Positions 12,134-23,228 of a DNA stretch of 64,000 nucleotides are shown here, in pieces. Source of the DNA: Lepiota brunneoincarnata (lineage: Eukaryota > Basidiomycota > Agaricomycetes > Agaricales > Agaricaceae); assembly GCA_023014365.1 (NCBI GenBank), contig JAEBUN010000011.1:1116001-1180000 (forward strand). The letters are read 5' to 3'. The translations under genes were made by a program, and so were the position numbers. A model generated the notes under the pieces. The model saw nothing but the letters and a program-made list of their open reading frames with translations, made no database searches and was not told the origin of the DNA. The stretch's first letter is position 1. Each line of letters begins with the position of its first letter.

Positions 12134-14316
12134 ATGGACTTCATGACTTGGGGATTTCCTCTGTGATCGCCCGTTTTGCGGGTGTTCTCGCCGTTGCATA
12201 CGCAGGTTTGAGGTACATCGAGGCAAAGAGGTCACCGGTACGCACGATACAGTTCATCGCCCAACAAGTTAACTGTGGATCTTTCGTTCTAGTTGAATGC
12301 TATCTCCACCGTCGGTTATTCAGGGGTTCTGACCTCCTACATTACAGCTTTGAAATTGTTGCGTTCTGGAGGAGATCTACTCCAAGAGGGTTATAATCGA
12401 GTGAGTCGTCTTCGGGTTTGAGCAATGGCATGATCATGTTATCCCATTCCTATCAGTACCCCGATCGACCATTCAAAGTAGCTACCATGTTCAGATGGGT
12501 GGTTGTTCTAAGCGGAAAACAATTTGTGAACGATATGCGAGGAGCTCCGGAGGAGTTTTATCCTTTAGAAAAGCCGTCGCAGAAGTAAGTTATTCCTATC
12601 TTTGGCACAATTGGGATTTCATTGATTGGGCGTGGCTCGGGCACGCAGGGGAACCAAACGAAGTACACCTTCGGACGCCAGTTTGATGAGGACACGTATC
12701 ATATAGACACCCTCCGCTCTCCGTTCACCCGCAATCTCGTTAGCAGATTTGATGACATCAGGGATGAAATTGTCGAGTCGTTCAAGGACTATGTCCCATG
12801 CAAAGAGGGTAAGTGCCACGTTGAGGAGGGTACTCCGTTCAGACCAGTTCTCACCCTAAATAGCTGCTCATCTTATGCAGGGTGGCTCGCAATTTCGGCA
12901 TACCAGACCCTTATGCACATTATATGTCGTACCAGTAACAAATATTTCGTTGGTCTCCCCTTATGTGAGTTTTCCAGAGATCTCTTTCTGATAATTTTTT
13001 TGAATTTCTAACTATGGTTTCTGGTAGGTCATGATCCAGGCTATCTATCCCTCAACGAAATATTTGCAGCCCAAGTTGCTCTCAGCACCAGGACTATCAA
13101 TTATTTTCCGGGTTTCCTCAAGCCGTGCGCCCTGTCACACACCTTTATTCATGTCTCTTTTTAACTTTTCTCGAATAGTTTGGTAGGCAGATATATAACA
13201 ACCCTACCCAAGAACATCGAACAAGCGATTCATTATGTGGGCCTTATCATCGAGCAGAGACTTGCAAAGGGCAACCAGTACGGAACTGACTAGCCTGAGA
13301 GACCGGTGAGCTTCATGAGCGGTGTTTAATTAACACTGAGACCTGATAAGGGGGGCAGAACGACCTTATTAGCTGGCTATTGGAGATGGCCACGCAGGGC
13401 TACCAACGTACTGTCCGAGATCTTGTTTTGCGCAATTTATTCGTCAATTTCGTGGCTATACATACTAGCACGATAGTGGGCCTCGACTCCTTTGAACTCT
13501 TAGTCATTATCTCATACTAACAGCTCCGTTACTAGACCTTAACACATTCACTCTTTGATCTGGCCATCCACCCGGAATATGTCAATGAAATGCGGGAAGA
13601 AGCAGAGAGGGTGATTGCAGAGTTCAGTTGGACCAAAGCTGCCATGGGAAAGATGCGCATGATTGATAGCTTTTTGAAGGAGTCGCAGAGATTGAACGGC
13701 CTTGGATACAGTACGCTTACTCTACACGCTTATTGCACTCTTTCCATCAGGCCCTTGTTATCACCTGCATAATGGCCATGGATCGCAAAGTCCCTCAAAA
13801 CTGGACTTTATCTGACGGCACAGTTCTCCCTGTTGGTACCTTCGTTGGAATTGCTAGTGATGTGATGAATAAGGATGAGGTTTGAGCTGGATTTAATTTG
13901 ATTTGATGGTATATTGATAACTGTTGGCCACTAACAGGATTGTTTCCCGATGCTCGCACATCCAAGGACTTCAGATTTGCGGAAATGCGCGATGGAGATG
14001 GAGAATTGGATAGCATCAAGCACCAAATGGTTCCATTGAGTCTTGACCATATTGCATTCGGGCATGGTCGGCATGCATGGTGCATCTCTATACCATTTGA
14101 AAAGCTAACTACGGACGCTGACTCTATACCTTGTCTAGCCCCGGGCGGTTCTTTGCCGTCAATCAGATCAAAGCAATGTTTGCCCACGTCGTGCTCAATT
14201 ATGATGTTCAGCTGGAAAACGGCTGTTTGGAGCGCCTGCGGAACTTTGCGATCAAAGCCACCATGCTTCCGAACATGGGAGCGAAGGTGATGTTTAGGAA
14301 GAGGGCTGCTGCTTGA
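12134..14316 (+). pseudogene. Cytochrome P450, tandem copy 1, inactivated
   Basis: This copy matches the intact copy at 14779-16983 exon by exon, but carries several lesions. About 12 bases just after the initiator codon are missing, which puts the N-terminus out of frame into a stop. The codon for Trp in G-T-D-W is TAG at 13291-13293. One base is missing at the start of the exon at about 13939. The I-helix, the E-x-x-R helix (F-L-K-E-S-Q-R-L) and the haem-binding exons (F-G-H-G-R-H-A-C across the intron at about 14078-14138) are still recognisable. It keeps a normal GTAAGT donor after exon 3, where copies 2 and 3 have GCGAGT. It is most likely a dead duplicate. Confidence 0.75.
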
Positions 14317-14778
14317 TGCCAAGTTCATTTTGTCTTACAAGAACAAATATATTAAGACGCACTCGACTATATATCGTCCACCTTTTGATGGCACGAAAAA
14401 TCCGTTTGATGTAGGGACCGCCAAGGGCTACGGTGCTCATCTAACCCAGACGGGTCTACTCGCCCAAATTTCAACTGGATTTCGTTCATTTAAAGAACCA
14501 AAATTGGCTTAGCGGGTCCCTACTACACACTTTAGTCGGGACCCCTCAAGGAGCTTGCGGCTGCCAGCTCCTGCCGCCGAATCACCAATAAGGTTCCACC
14601 AAAGCTGTGGACACTTATTACGTATAAGTTGGCGACGTTCATATCAGAGGTCTTGGGAGCCGAACAATGAACATACAGGCCCCAACTTTGTTGTTCGGGT
14701 CGTGCCGCATGCTATATTACCCCTGCTCTTCGGGTGGGGACCGACTAGCATCAGCTCTGTCTTATTCGTGCTACCACC

Positions 14779-16983
14779 ATGGAGTCGTTACTGGTTCATG
14801 ACCCAGGACTTCCCCCTGTGTTTATTCGCCTTGCGGGTGTTCTTGCCGTCGTATATGCGGGTTTAAGGTACCTCGAGGCAAAGAGGTCGCCAGTACGCAC
14901 GATACAGTTCATCGCCCAACCAGTTAACAGAAGCTTGCTGACTCTGGATCTTTCTTTCCAGCTGAATGCTATCCCCACCATCGGGTATTCAGGGGTTCTG
15001 ACCTCTTACATCACAGCTCTGAAGTGGTTGCGTTCTGGGGGGGATCTACTCCAAGAGGGTTATAATCGAGTGAGTCATCTTCGGGTTTGAACGATGGCAT
15101 GATCATGTTATCCCGTTCCTGTCAGTATCCAGATCGACCATTCAAAATAGCTACCATGTCCAGATGGGTGGTCGTTCTAAGCGGGAAACAATTCGTGGAC
15201 GACATGCGAAGAGCCTCGGAGGACGTTCTATCCTTCAGACAAGCCATCGCAGAGGCGAGTTATTCCTATCATTGACACGATTGCAATCTTATTGATTGGA
15301 CATGGCTCGGGCACGTAGGCAACGCAAATGAAGTACACCCTCGGACGTCGGTTTGATGAGGACACGTATCATATAGACACCCTCCGCTCTCCGTTCACTC
15401 GCAATCTCGTTAGCAGATTTGATGACATCAGGGACGAAATTGTCGAGTCGTTCAAGGACTATATCCCATGCAAAGAGGGTAAGTGCCACGTTGCGGAGGG
15501 TACTCTGTTCAGACCAGTTCTCACCCTAAATGACTGCTAATCTTATGCAGAGTGGGTCGCAATTCCAGCATATCAGACCCTCATGCATATTGTATGCCGT
15601 ACCAGTAACAGATACTTTGTTGGTCTCCCCTTATGTGAGCTTTCCGGAGATCCCTTTCCGAAATATATTTGGATTTATAACTCTGGTTTCTGGCAGGTCG
15701 TGATCCAGGTTATCGGTCCCTCAACGAAAATTTCGCAGCCCAAGTTACCCTCAGTGCCAAGATCATCAATTGTTTCCCGGATTTCCTCAAGCCGTGCGCC
15801 TTGTCACACTTTTATTGATGTTTCTCCTTAACTTGCTTCGAATAGTTTGGTCGGCAGATATATGACAACCCTACCCCAAAGCATCAAACAAGCGATTCAC
15901 TCTCTGGGCCCTACACTCGAGGAGAGGCTTGCAAAGGACAAACAGTACGGAACTGACTGGTCTGATAGACCGGTGAGCTTCACGAGCGATGTTTTGCTTA
16001 ACACCGGGACCTGATAGGAAGGACAGAATGACCTTATCAGCTGGCTATTGGACATGGCCACGCAGGACTATCAACGTACCGTCCGAGATCTCGTTTTGCG
16101 CATCTTGATTGTCAATTTCGTGGCTATACATACCAGCACGATAGTGGGGCTCGACTCCTTTGAACTCTTGGTCATTGCCTCATACTTACAGTTCCGTTAC
16201 CAGACCTTAACACATTCACTCTTTGATCTGGCCATCCACCCGGAATATGTCAATGAAATGCGGGAAGAAGCAGAGAAGGTGATTGCGGAGCTCGGTTGGA
16301 CCAAAGCTGCCATGGGAAAGATGCGCAAGATTGATAGCTTTTTGAAGGAGTCGCAGAGACTGAACAGCCTTGGATACAGTATGTTTACTCTACACACTTG
16401 TTGCACTCTCTGTCAAACCCTTATCATCACCTGCACAGTGGCCATGAATCGCAAAGTCCTTCAGGACTGGACTCTATCCGATGGCACAGTTCTCCCTGTT
16501 GGCACCTTTGTTGGAATTGCTAGTGATGCGATGAATAAGGATGAGGTTTGAGCTAGATTGCGTTTGATCTTATGGCGTACTGATAATTGTTGGCCACTAA
16601 CAGGAATCGTTCTCCGATGCTCAGACGTTCAAGGGCTTCAGATTTGCAGAAATGCGCGATGGAGATGGAGAATTGGATAGCATCAAGCACCAAATGGTTT
16701 CTTTGAGCCTTGATCATATTGCATTCGGGCATGGTCGGCATGCATGGTGCATCTTTATACCATTCGAAACGCTAACTACGGACGCTGACTCCATACCTTA
16801 TCTAGCCCTGGGAGGTTCTTCGCCGTCAATGAGATCAAAGCAGTGTTTGCCCACGTCGTGCTCAATTATGATGTCCAGCTGGAAAACGGCTCTTTGGAGC
16901 GCCCGCAGAACTTTGTGTTCCAGGCCAGCATACTTCCGAATATGAGAGCGAAGGTGATGTTTAAGAGGAGGGCTGCTGCTTGA
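14779..16983 (+). CDS. Cytochrome P450 monooxygenase, tandem copy 2, intact
   Basis: Twelve exons join in frame: 14779-14892, 14962-15069, 15126-15254, 15319-15478, 15551-15634, 15697-15793, 15846-15972, 16027-16143, 16204-16378, 16439-16545, 16604-16746 and 16806-16983. The N-terminus has a membrane anchor (residues about 14-30). The I-helix reads N-F-V-A-I-H-T-S-T, the variant oxygen-binding motif seen in many fungal P450s. The K-helix E-x-x-R is E-S-Q-R. The haem loop F-G-H-G-R-H-A-C-P-G-R-F-F is created by splicing, with the Cys codon split by the last intron. The intron after exon 3 begins GCGAGT, so it must be a GC-AG intron. Family members are ER-bound haem-thiolate oxygenases using P450 reductase. 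The substrate is not deducible; no backbone-synthesis gene adjoins. I see no lesion, so this is the likely functional member. Confidence 0.85.
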
Positions 16984-18128
16984 TGCCAAGATCTCTTTTT
17001 CTTTTTTTACAAAAACATTAGAATGTACCAGCTGTACTCTAGACCTACATTCGTCCGCCACTTGTGAGGTCGGCTATAAAGCACTAGATCCCGCGGTCAC
17101 ACCAAGTTCAGGTTAACAGCAGCCCTCGGCTCCACTCACCCAAATTTCAACCAGGTCCTATTCATCTGAAAAGTCAAAAACTGTCTTGGTTCGATCCCAA
17201 GACCTCCCACTTTCGCAGTTTGCGGCCCTATTTTCGGAGACAGCTGGCATGATGCTTAGGTAAGAGATTTGGCCAAGGAGACCGACGGATGAAAAACCTG
17301 TGGTGTGAAAGACCACGCAGCGAGCCGACCTCTAATCGACTGCCGCTCCATGGGGGGTCCGGGTGGGAGGGACGCCCAGGCCCAACCCCCTATCCTACCC
17401 ACCCGATATTGTTAGCCAGTCCGGGTTAGGTAGTCTGATTCTGTCGCTACACGAGCCACGAGCAGCAGTTAAGCCTTCTGATGAGCTCCTTCGCAAGGGC
17501 GAAATCCGCGTAAGTCCCTCCGGCTTTGCAAGTCTCTACTGCACACTTTAGTCAGAACATCAAGGAGCTCGTGGCAGAAATTCTGGATGGTCATGGATCG
17601 GAATATATGACTGATGGTCTGAATGGATCTCATACTCCTGCTACTGAATCACCAATAAGGCCTAATGTTCCACTAAAGCTGTGGACACTGAGGGCCGATG
17701 ATTTATGGGCTGTGCTCTGGCAATTGCTGAAGCCGGGGATGCTGAGAGGTTTAGGTCGTATAAGTTGGCAACCTTCATACACTGCTGGCGTGTGACTATT
17801 TCTGAATGTGCAATATCCTCGATTATGTGCTAAAATATCGGACAAGGACATAACAACATAGATATCATAAATATGCAATTGCTCAAGGCCAAGTGGTAAT
17901 ACGATATTCATTATATTCACAGTGGTGATACCCTTGCCTGATATTTTGGCATATAATCAAGGATATCTCACGTTCGAATATAGTCATACGCAAGCAGTGA
18001 TACCAGGAGCCGAGAAATGAACATACAAGTCCTAGCCTTGTTGTCCGGGTCGTACCGCATGCTATATTACCCCTACTTTTCGGGCGGGGGTCGACTAGCA
18101 TCAGCTCTGTCCCATTCGTGCTGCCACC
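16984..18128. other. Spacer between P450 copies 2 and 3
   Basis: No gene. It contains the repeated flank (about 17520-17690) and an insertion-like block (about 17140-17520) not found upstream of the other copies. In that block a perfect five-base stem around TTCGATC (17185-17201) looks like a tRNA T arm, but no other part of a tRNA is present. Confidence 0.5.
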
Positions 18129-20333
18129 ATGGAGTCGTTACTGGTTCATGACCTGGGACTTTCCTCTGTGATCATCCGTCTTGTGGGTGTTCTTGCTACT
18201 GTATATGCGAGTTTGAGGTACCTCGGGGCAAAGAGGTCGCCGGTACGTACGATACAGTTCATCGCCCAACCAGTTAACGGAAGCCTGCTGACTCTGGATC
18301 TTTCTTTCTAGTTGAATGCTATTCCCACTGTCGGTTATTCAGGGGTTCTGACCTCTTACATTACGGCTCTAAAACTGTTGGGTTCTGGAGATCTAATCCA
18401 AGAGGGTTATAATCGAGTGAGTCAGCTTCGGGTTTGAGCGCTTGAGCAATGACATGATCATGTTATCCCGTTCCTGCCAGTATCCCGGTCGACCATTCAA
18501 AATAGCTACCATGTCCAGATGGGTGGTAGTTCTAGGTGGAAAACAATTCGTGAACGATATGCGAAGAGCCTCGGAGGGCGTTTTATCCTTCAGACAAGCC
18601 GTTGCGGAAGCGAGTTATTCCCAACTTTGGCACAATTGCGATTTTATTGATGACTCGGACATGCAGACAACGCAAATGAAGTACACCTCGGACGCCGGTT
18701 CGATGAGGACATGTATCATATAGATACCCTCCGCTCTTCGTTCACTCGCAATCTCGTTAGTAGATTTGATGACATCAGGGATGAAATTGTCGAGTCGTTC
18801 AAGGACTATATCCCATGCAAAGAGGGTAAGTGCCACGTTGCGGAGGGTACTCTGTTCAGACCAGTTCTCACCCTAAATAACTGCTAATCTTGTGCAGAGT
18901 GGGTCTCAATTCCGGCATATCAGACCCTCATGCATATTATATGCCGTACCAGTAACAGATACTTCGTTGGTCTCCCCTTATGTGAGGTTTCCGGAGATCA
19001 CTTTCTGAGAATTTATTTGAATTGCTAACTCTGGGTTCTGGCAGGTCGTGATCCAGGTTATCGGTCCCTCAACGAAAATTTCGCAGCCCAAGTCGCTCTG
19101 AGTGCCAAAATATCAATTGTTTCCCGGATTTACTCAAGCCGTGCGCCTTGTCACACACTTTTATTCATGTTTCTCTTTAATTTGTCCCAAATAGTCTTGT
19201 AGGCAGATATATGACAACTGTACCGACGAGCATCAAACAAGCGATCCACTATCTGGGCCCTACCCTCGAGGAGAGACTTGCAAAGGATAACCAGTACGGA
19301 ACTGACTGGCCTGATAGACTGGTGAGCTTCATGCGTGGTGTTTGATTAATGCTGGGGCCTGATAGGGAGGACAGAATGACCTTATCAGTTGGCTATTGGA
19401 AATGGCCACGCAGGATCATCAACGTACCGTCCGAGACCTCGTTTTGCGCATTTTACCTGCCAATTTCTCGTCTATACATACCAGCACGATAGTGGGCCTC
19501 GACTCCTTTGAACTCTTGGTCATTGCCTCAAACTTACAGTTCCGCTACTAGACCTTAACACATTCACTCTTTGATCTGGCCATCCACCCGGAATATGTCA
19601 ATGAAATGCGGGAGGAAGCAGAGAAGGTGATTGCGGAGCTCGGTTGGACCAAAGCTGCCATGGGAAAGATGCGCAAGATTGATAGCTTTTTGAATGAGTC
19701 GCGGAGACTGAACAGCCTTGCATACAGTATGCTTATTCTACATGCTTATTGCGCTCTCTCTATTGAGCCCTTATCATCTCCCGCATAGTGGCCATGAATC
19801 GCAAAGTCCTTCAGGACTGGACTTTATCCGACGGCACAGTTCTCCCTGTTGGCACCTTCGTTGGAATTGCTAGTGATGCGATGAACAAGGATGAGGTTTG
19901 AGCTGGATTTAATTTGATCTGATAGTATACTGATAACTGTTGGCCACTAACAGGAATCGTTCCCCGATGCTCAGACGTTCAAGGGCTTCAGATTTGCGGA
20001 AATGCGCGATGGAGATGGAGAATTGGATTGCATCAAGCACCAAATGGTTTCGTTGAGCCTTGACCATATTGCATTTGGGCACGGTCGGCATGCATGGTGC
20101 ATCTTTATACCATTTGAACAGTTAACTATGGACACTAACTTCATACCCTGTCTAGCCCTGGGAGGTTCTTCGCCGTCAATGTGATCAAAGCAATGTTTGC
20201 CTATGTCGTGCTCAATTATGACGTTCAGCTGGAAAAAGGCTGTTTGGAGCACCCGCAGAGCATTGGGTTCCAGACCAGCATACTTCCGAACATGAGAGCG
20301 AAGGTAATGTTTAAGAGGAGGGCTGCTGCTTGA
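18129..20333 (+). pseudogene. Cytochrome P450, tandem copy 3, frameshifted
   Basis: Same twelve-exon plan as copy 2. Exons 1-3 and the last four exons are intact in frame, including E-S-R-R (K-helix) and the spliced F-G-H-G-R-H-A-C-P-G haem loop. Compared with copy 2, one base is missing at about 18687 (in the exon that begins T-Q-M-K-Y-T) and another at about 19110; each destroys the frame. An in-frame loss of one codon at about 18385 is harmless. The third intron has the GCGAGT donor shared with copy 2, so copies 2 and 3 are the closer pair. The missing bases could be sequencing errors; if real, the gene is dead. Confidence 0.7.
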
Positions 20334-20689
20334 TGCCAAGTTCTTTTTTTGTAATACAAACATTAGAATGTATCAAGGTGTACTCAACTATGCATCAACA
20401 ACCTCTTGATGATTCGAAGAAACCATTTGACGTAAAGACCGTCAAGGGCGACGGTGCTCACCTAAACCCAGGCAGCCACCCTCATGTTCAACCAGAGAAA
20501 GTGTGCTCGTGCGGCTCGCCGAGGCCTCCCTCCACTACCCGTCTGCCGCCAAGTAAGTATACTCGTGTAGTTGCAGATCTCAAAGTTCCTCCCCGAATGA
20601 TCGGCTGGACAGGTTATTTATGGTCTTTTCTCAACACATACAGTACCCTAGAGGCATTGATGTTTGCGGCAGGGTTAAACTTGAGAGTA

Positions 20690-20940
20690 TGGTTAGAGGA
20701 GTAGCATAAAAACACAATGGCGGATGCAATGGTTTTTTATGCAGTCGGACTACCGTCGTTGAGTATCGCGTACTGAGTACCCTCTGCCACTTCGCTGACC
20801 ATGGAATGTCCTTTCCTAGCACAGTCTCTACTTTGCCTTTTCCCGTTTGCTTGACCAGGACTTTACTCTATCACCTCTCGTATTCTTGGGTTGATAGCGA
20901 TGACAACGTTAAGCACTCCGCTTCCACTATGCTCGCCTCG
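20690..20940 (-). pseudogene. Relic of an NFKBIL1-like gene
   Basis: On the minus strand the frames give Y-E-R-W-stop-S-K-V-L-V-K followed by V-L-G-K-D-I-P-W-S-A-K. This is colinear with the Y-E-S-R-W-S-Q-V-L-A-K and L-R-F-E-D-I-P-W-P-V-K blocks of the intact gene at 2098-2889. The HPD block expected downstream is missing, and a stop codon (TAG) lies in the first block. It is a truncated, decayed paralogue just downstream of the P450 array. Confidence 0.6.
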
Positions 20941-21252
20941 TATGGCCCCGACCCATCTTCACCCTGTCCAAATACACTCGACGAAGCAGTGATCATAACA
21001 CTGACTTTCAAGTATACAATGATCCGGGCATGACGGAAGACATACGGGTATCTACTTGATGCATATTAGCCTGGCCCTGTTCATCACATCACGTCCGGCC
21101 CATTTTTCAAGTCACTCGTGATCGATCTATTTATACATAAAAAAACTTGGTGGGCGCACAGAACATGTGCCAACTTCGGTTGTTGCTGTACCCACACAGC
21201 AACGCTCCCAACAGTTTCAGGTTCGGACCTCAGCCCCCGCCTGCACCCCATA

Positions 21253-23065
21253 ATGCTTCTGGCCCTTGGCCTTTCTTTCCTCGGACTTTCACGCAGTGTT
21301 CCCGTAGCGACAACATCTGAGCTCGAGTCTGCCACCCACCTTCATCACATCTTCTTCAGCCGAGACGTTTCGGATAGTCTTCAAACCAACTACCGCACAA
21401 CTTCCCAGATATTATGGAGTTGCCTCACCACCATTTTCGCGTGTACCTGGGTTGCGGTCCACCCGAACCTTCCCGGTCCCAGAGACTCTGGGTTTCGGCG
21501 TCTGAGAAGACAAATTCTCACCATGTTATGCGCTGTGATGGCACCAGAGCTGATGGCGATGTGGGCTATGAGGCAGCGACTAGCTGCCTCAAGAATTATA
21601 AAAGAATTCAACGAACGGTTCAACGGGGGTGGTGGGTTTTTTTTTTTTATTTCCTTGGGGAAAATTTTCCACTACATCGCTTAATACTGTAACAGTTAAC
21701 CCCGAAAAATCGATGTTTGGAAAACTCGAGGAGTGGATCACAGGTCCCGATGAAACGCCAGCTGACGGTTGGACTCTGACACATGGTTTCTTTGTCCAGA
21801 TGGGAGGCATCCTGCTCTGCCACGATGGGAGACCTCTTCGTGTGCTTACTTTCGAGCGCATGCTCAAGGCCATAGAAAAGGGGGAGATTGATGTTCCCAT
21901 CATTCCAGAGGAGGATATTCGTGACAAAAGCAGGGGTGATTTTTTCACCAAATCGGTCGTTGTCTTGCAGACTACGTGGTTTGTTATTCAATGCATCGCG
22001 CGATGGCACTCGAGGCTGCCTTTAGCAGAGGTGGAAGTCTTGACTTTGGCTTTTGCGGCATTGAATGTCATAATATATGCCATCTGGTGGGATAAGCCGC
22101 AGGGAGCTCAGGCCGCGATACGGGTGCCGTTGAAGGCTGTTCGTGGCAGTGCGGCGCTAGACGAGAAATCTACCGCGGCTCCTAATGATCCTCTTGGTAC
22201 CACCTCTAGTGCTCGCAGAGGCTCTGGATTTGCAGTCGGTGATGACTCCAACCCACCTACTACAACAGGAGAATGTGGTTTTACCCCTCTAGCGGGAGTC
22301 GAAGAGGTTTTGCAGCTCGATCCCAGTCATGATCCAGAAGTTATGGTGGAAGAACACCCAAATGAGGAGGCATCGATGGTGGACTTGGGGATTTTCGACC
22401 CATCGGACCAAGGACTCTCGTTTGACAAGCAAAGTGGCCATCGGATCCGAAGCGTCCTCTCTGATGTTCGGCATGACCTCAATATTTTCGCGAGACGTAC
22501 CTTGCATACCAAGTTTCAACGAAGCTTGCTAGTAGCCTTTTGTCTTCCATTTTTCGGCCTATATTGGTTCATATACGGCTGCTTGCGGACCCCATGCAAG
22601 CTCATGGGCAACTTTCCCTCTATGGCTAGACAAAATCGGTTAACAATAATCTTCACTGTTGGAGCGACTCGCGTGCCTATGTTTTACGCCGAGGACGGAC
22701 GTTGGCGCTACAATCCACGAATTGCGCTCCCCGCTGCTGTAGTTGGTGTCATTTTCGGAGGTCTGCATTTGACCCCTTGGTCGTCCCCGTTCTTGGCCTC
22801 TCTTCAAGTTCCCCTTTGGCGCGCTTCGGCTCTGGTGATCACATTAGAACCAGTCTTCGTTCTCGCACATACCCTCCTGGGATACTACTTTCCATCAATA
22901 TTCAAACGTGTAGGCTTCGGGGCCTATGTGTTGTATATCCTATCCTTGCTTTTGTATCAACTTTCTCGTTTTACCCTGTTTTACCTTGCTTTCAGTACAC
23001 TTCTTCATCTTCCAGAGCCTATGCTCCGGGACATCCAGTGGCTTGACTTGCTTCCTCACTTCTGA
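21253..23065 (+). CDS. Large integral membrane protein, fungal family of unknown function
   Basis: Exon 1 at 21253-21628 and exon 2 at 21696-23065 join in frame to give 581 residues. The intron carries a run of 13 T next to the donor. The Met at 21253 was chosen because it opens a signal-peptide-like stretch (M-L-L-A-L-G-L-S-F-L-G-L) that an upstream Met would bury. A helix follows at about 53-75, then a W-T-L-T-H-G-F-F-V-Q-M-G-G block, a soluble domain, the block S-V-V-V-L-Q-T-T-W-F-V-I-Q-C-I-A-R, and several helices in the C-terminal 200 residues. A disordered acidic loop separates the halves. This arrangement is familiar from many uncharacterised agaricomycete proteins. The role is unknown; no catalytic motif is visible. 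The reading frame has no break. Confidence 0.75.
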
Positions 23066-23228
23066 CTTATGAATTGTATGGCTGTATTCTTAGTCCTTCG
23101 CTCTATTTCTTCCTTTATAAGCGCCACCCGCTTGTGATATGGACTCGGCATTTAACCAAGTTAAGAATGGCACTGAATATGTACAAGAAAAACAAAGTAT
23201 AAACACTCCCGCCCAAGCGGCAGCCATA

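Larger units (their letters stand above)
11800..20470 (+). repeat. Segmental triplication carrying a P450 gene
   Basis: Three diverged direct copies of a unit consisting of flank, P450 gene and about 100 bases of 3' flank. Gene starts lie at 12134, 14779 and 18129. Exons, introns and flanks all align, so the copies arose by DNA duplication rather than retroposition. The third unit has an extra block at about 17140-17520 and 17780-18000 that is absent from the others. The 3' flanks of copies one and three share a segment (about 14380-14470 and 20400-20480). Confidence 0.8.

Noticed and set aside
17185..17201. Perfect tRNA T-arm-like hairpin (CTTGG-TTCGATC-CCAAG)
   Set aside because: No matching acceptor stem, D arm or anticodon arm within 90 bases on either side, so it is not a tRNA gene.
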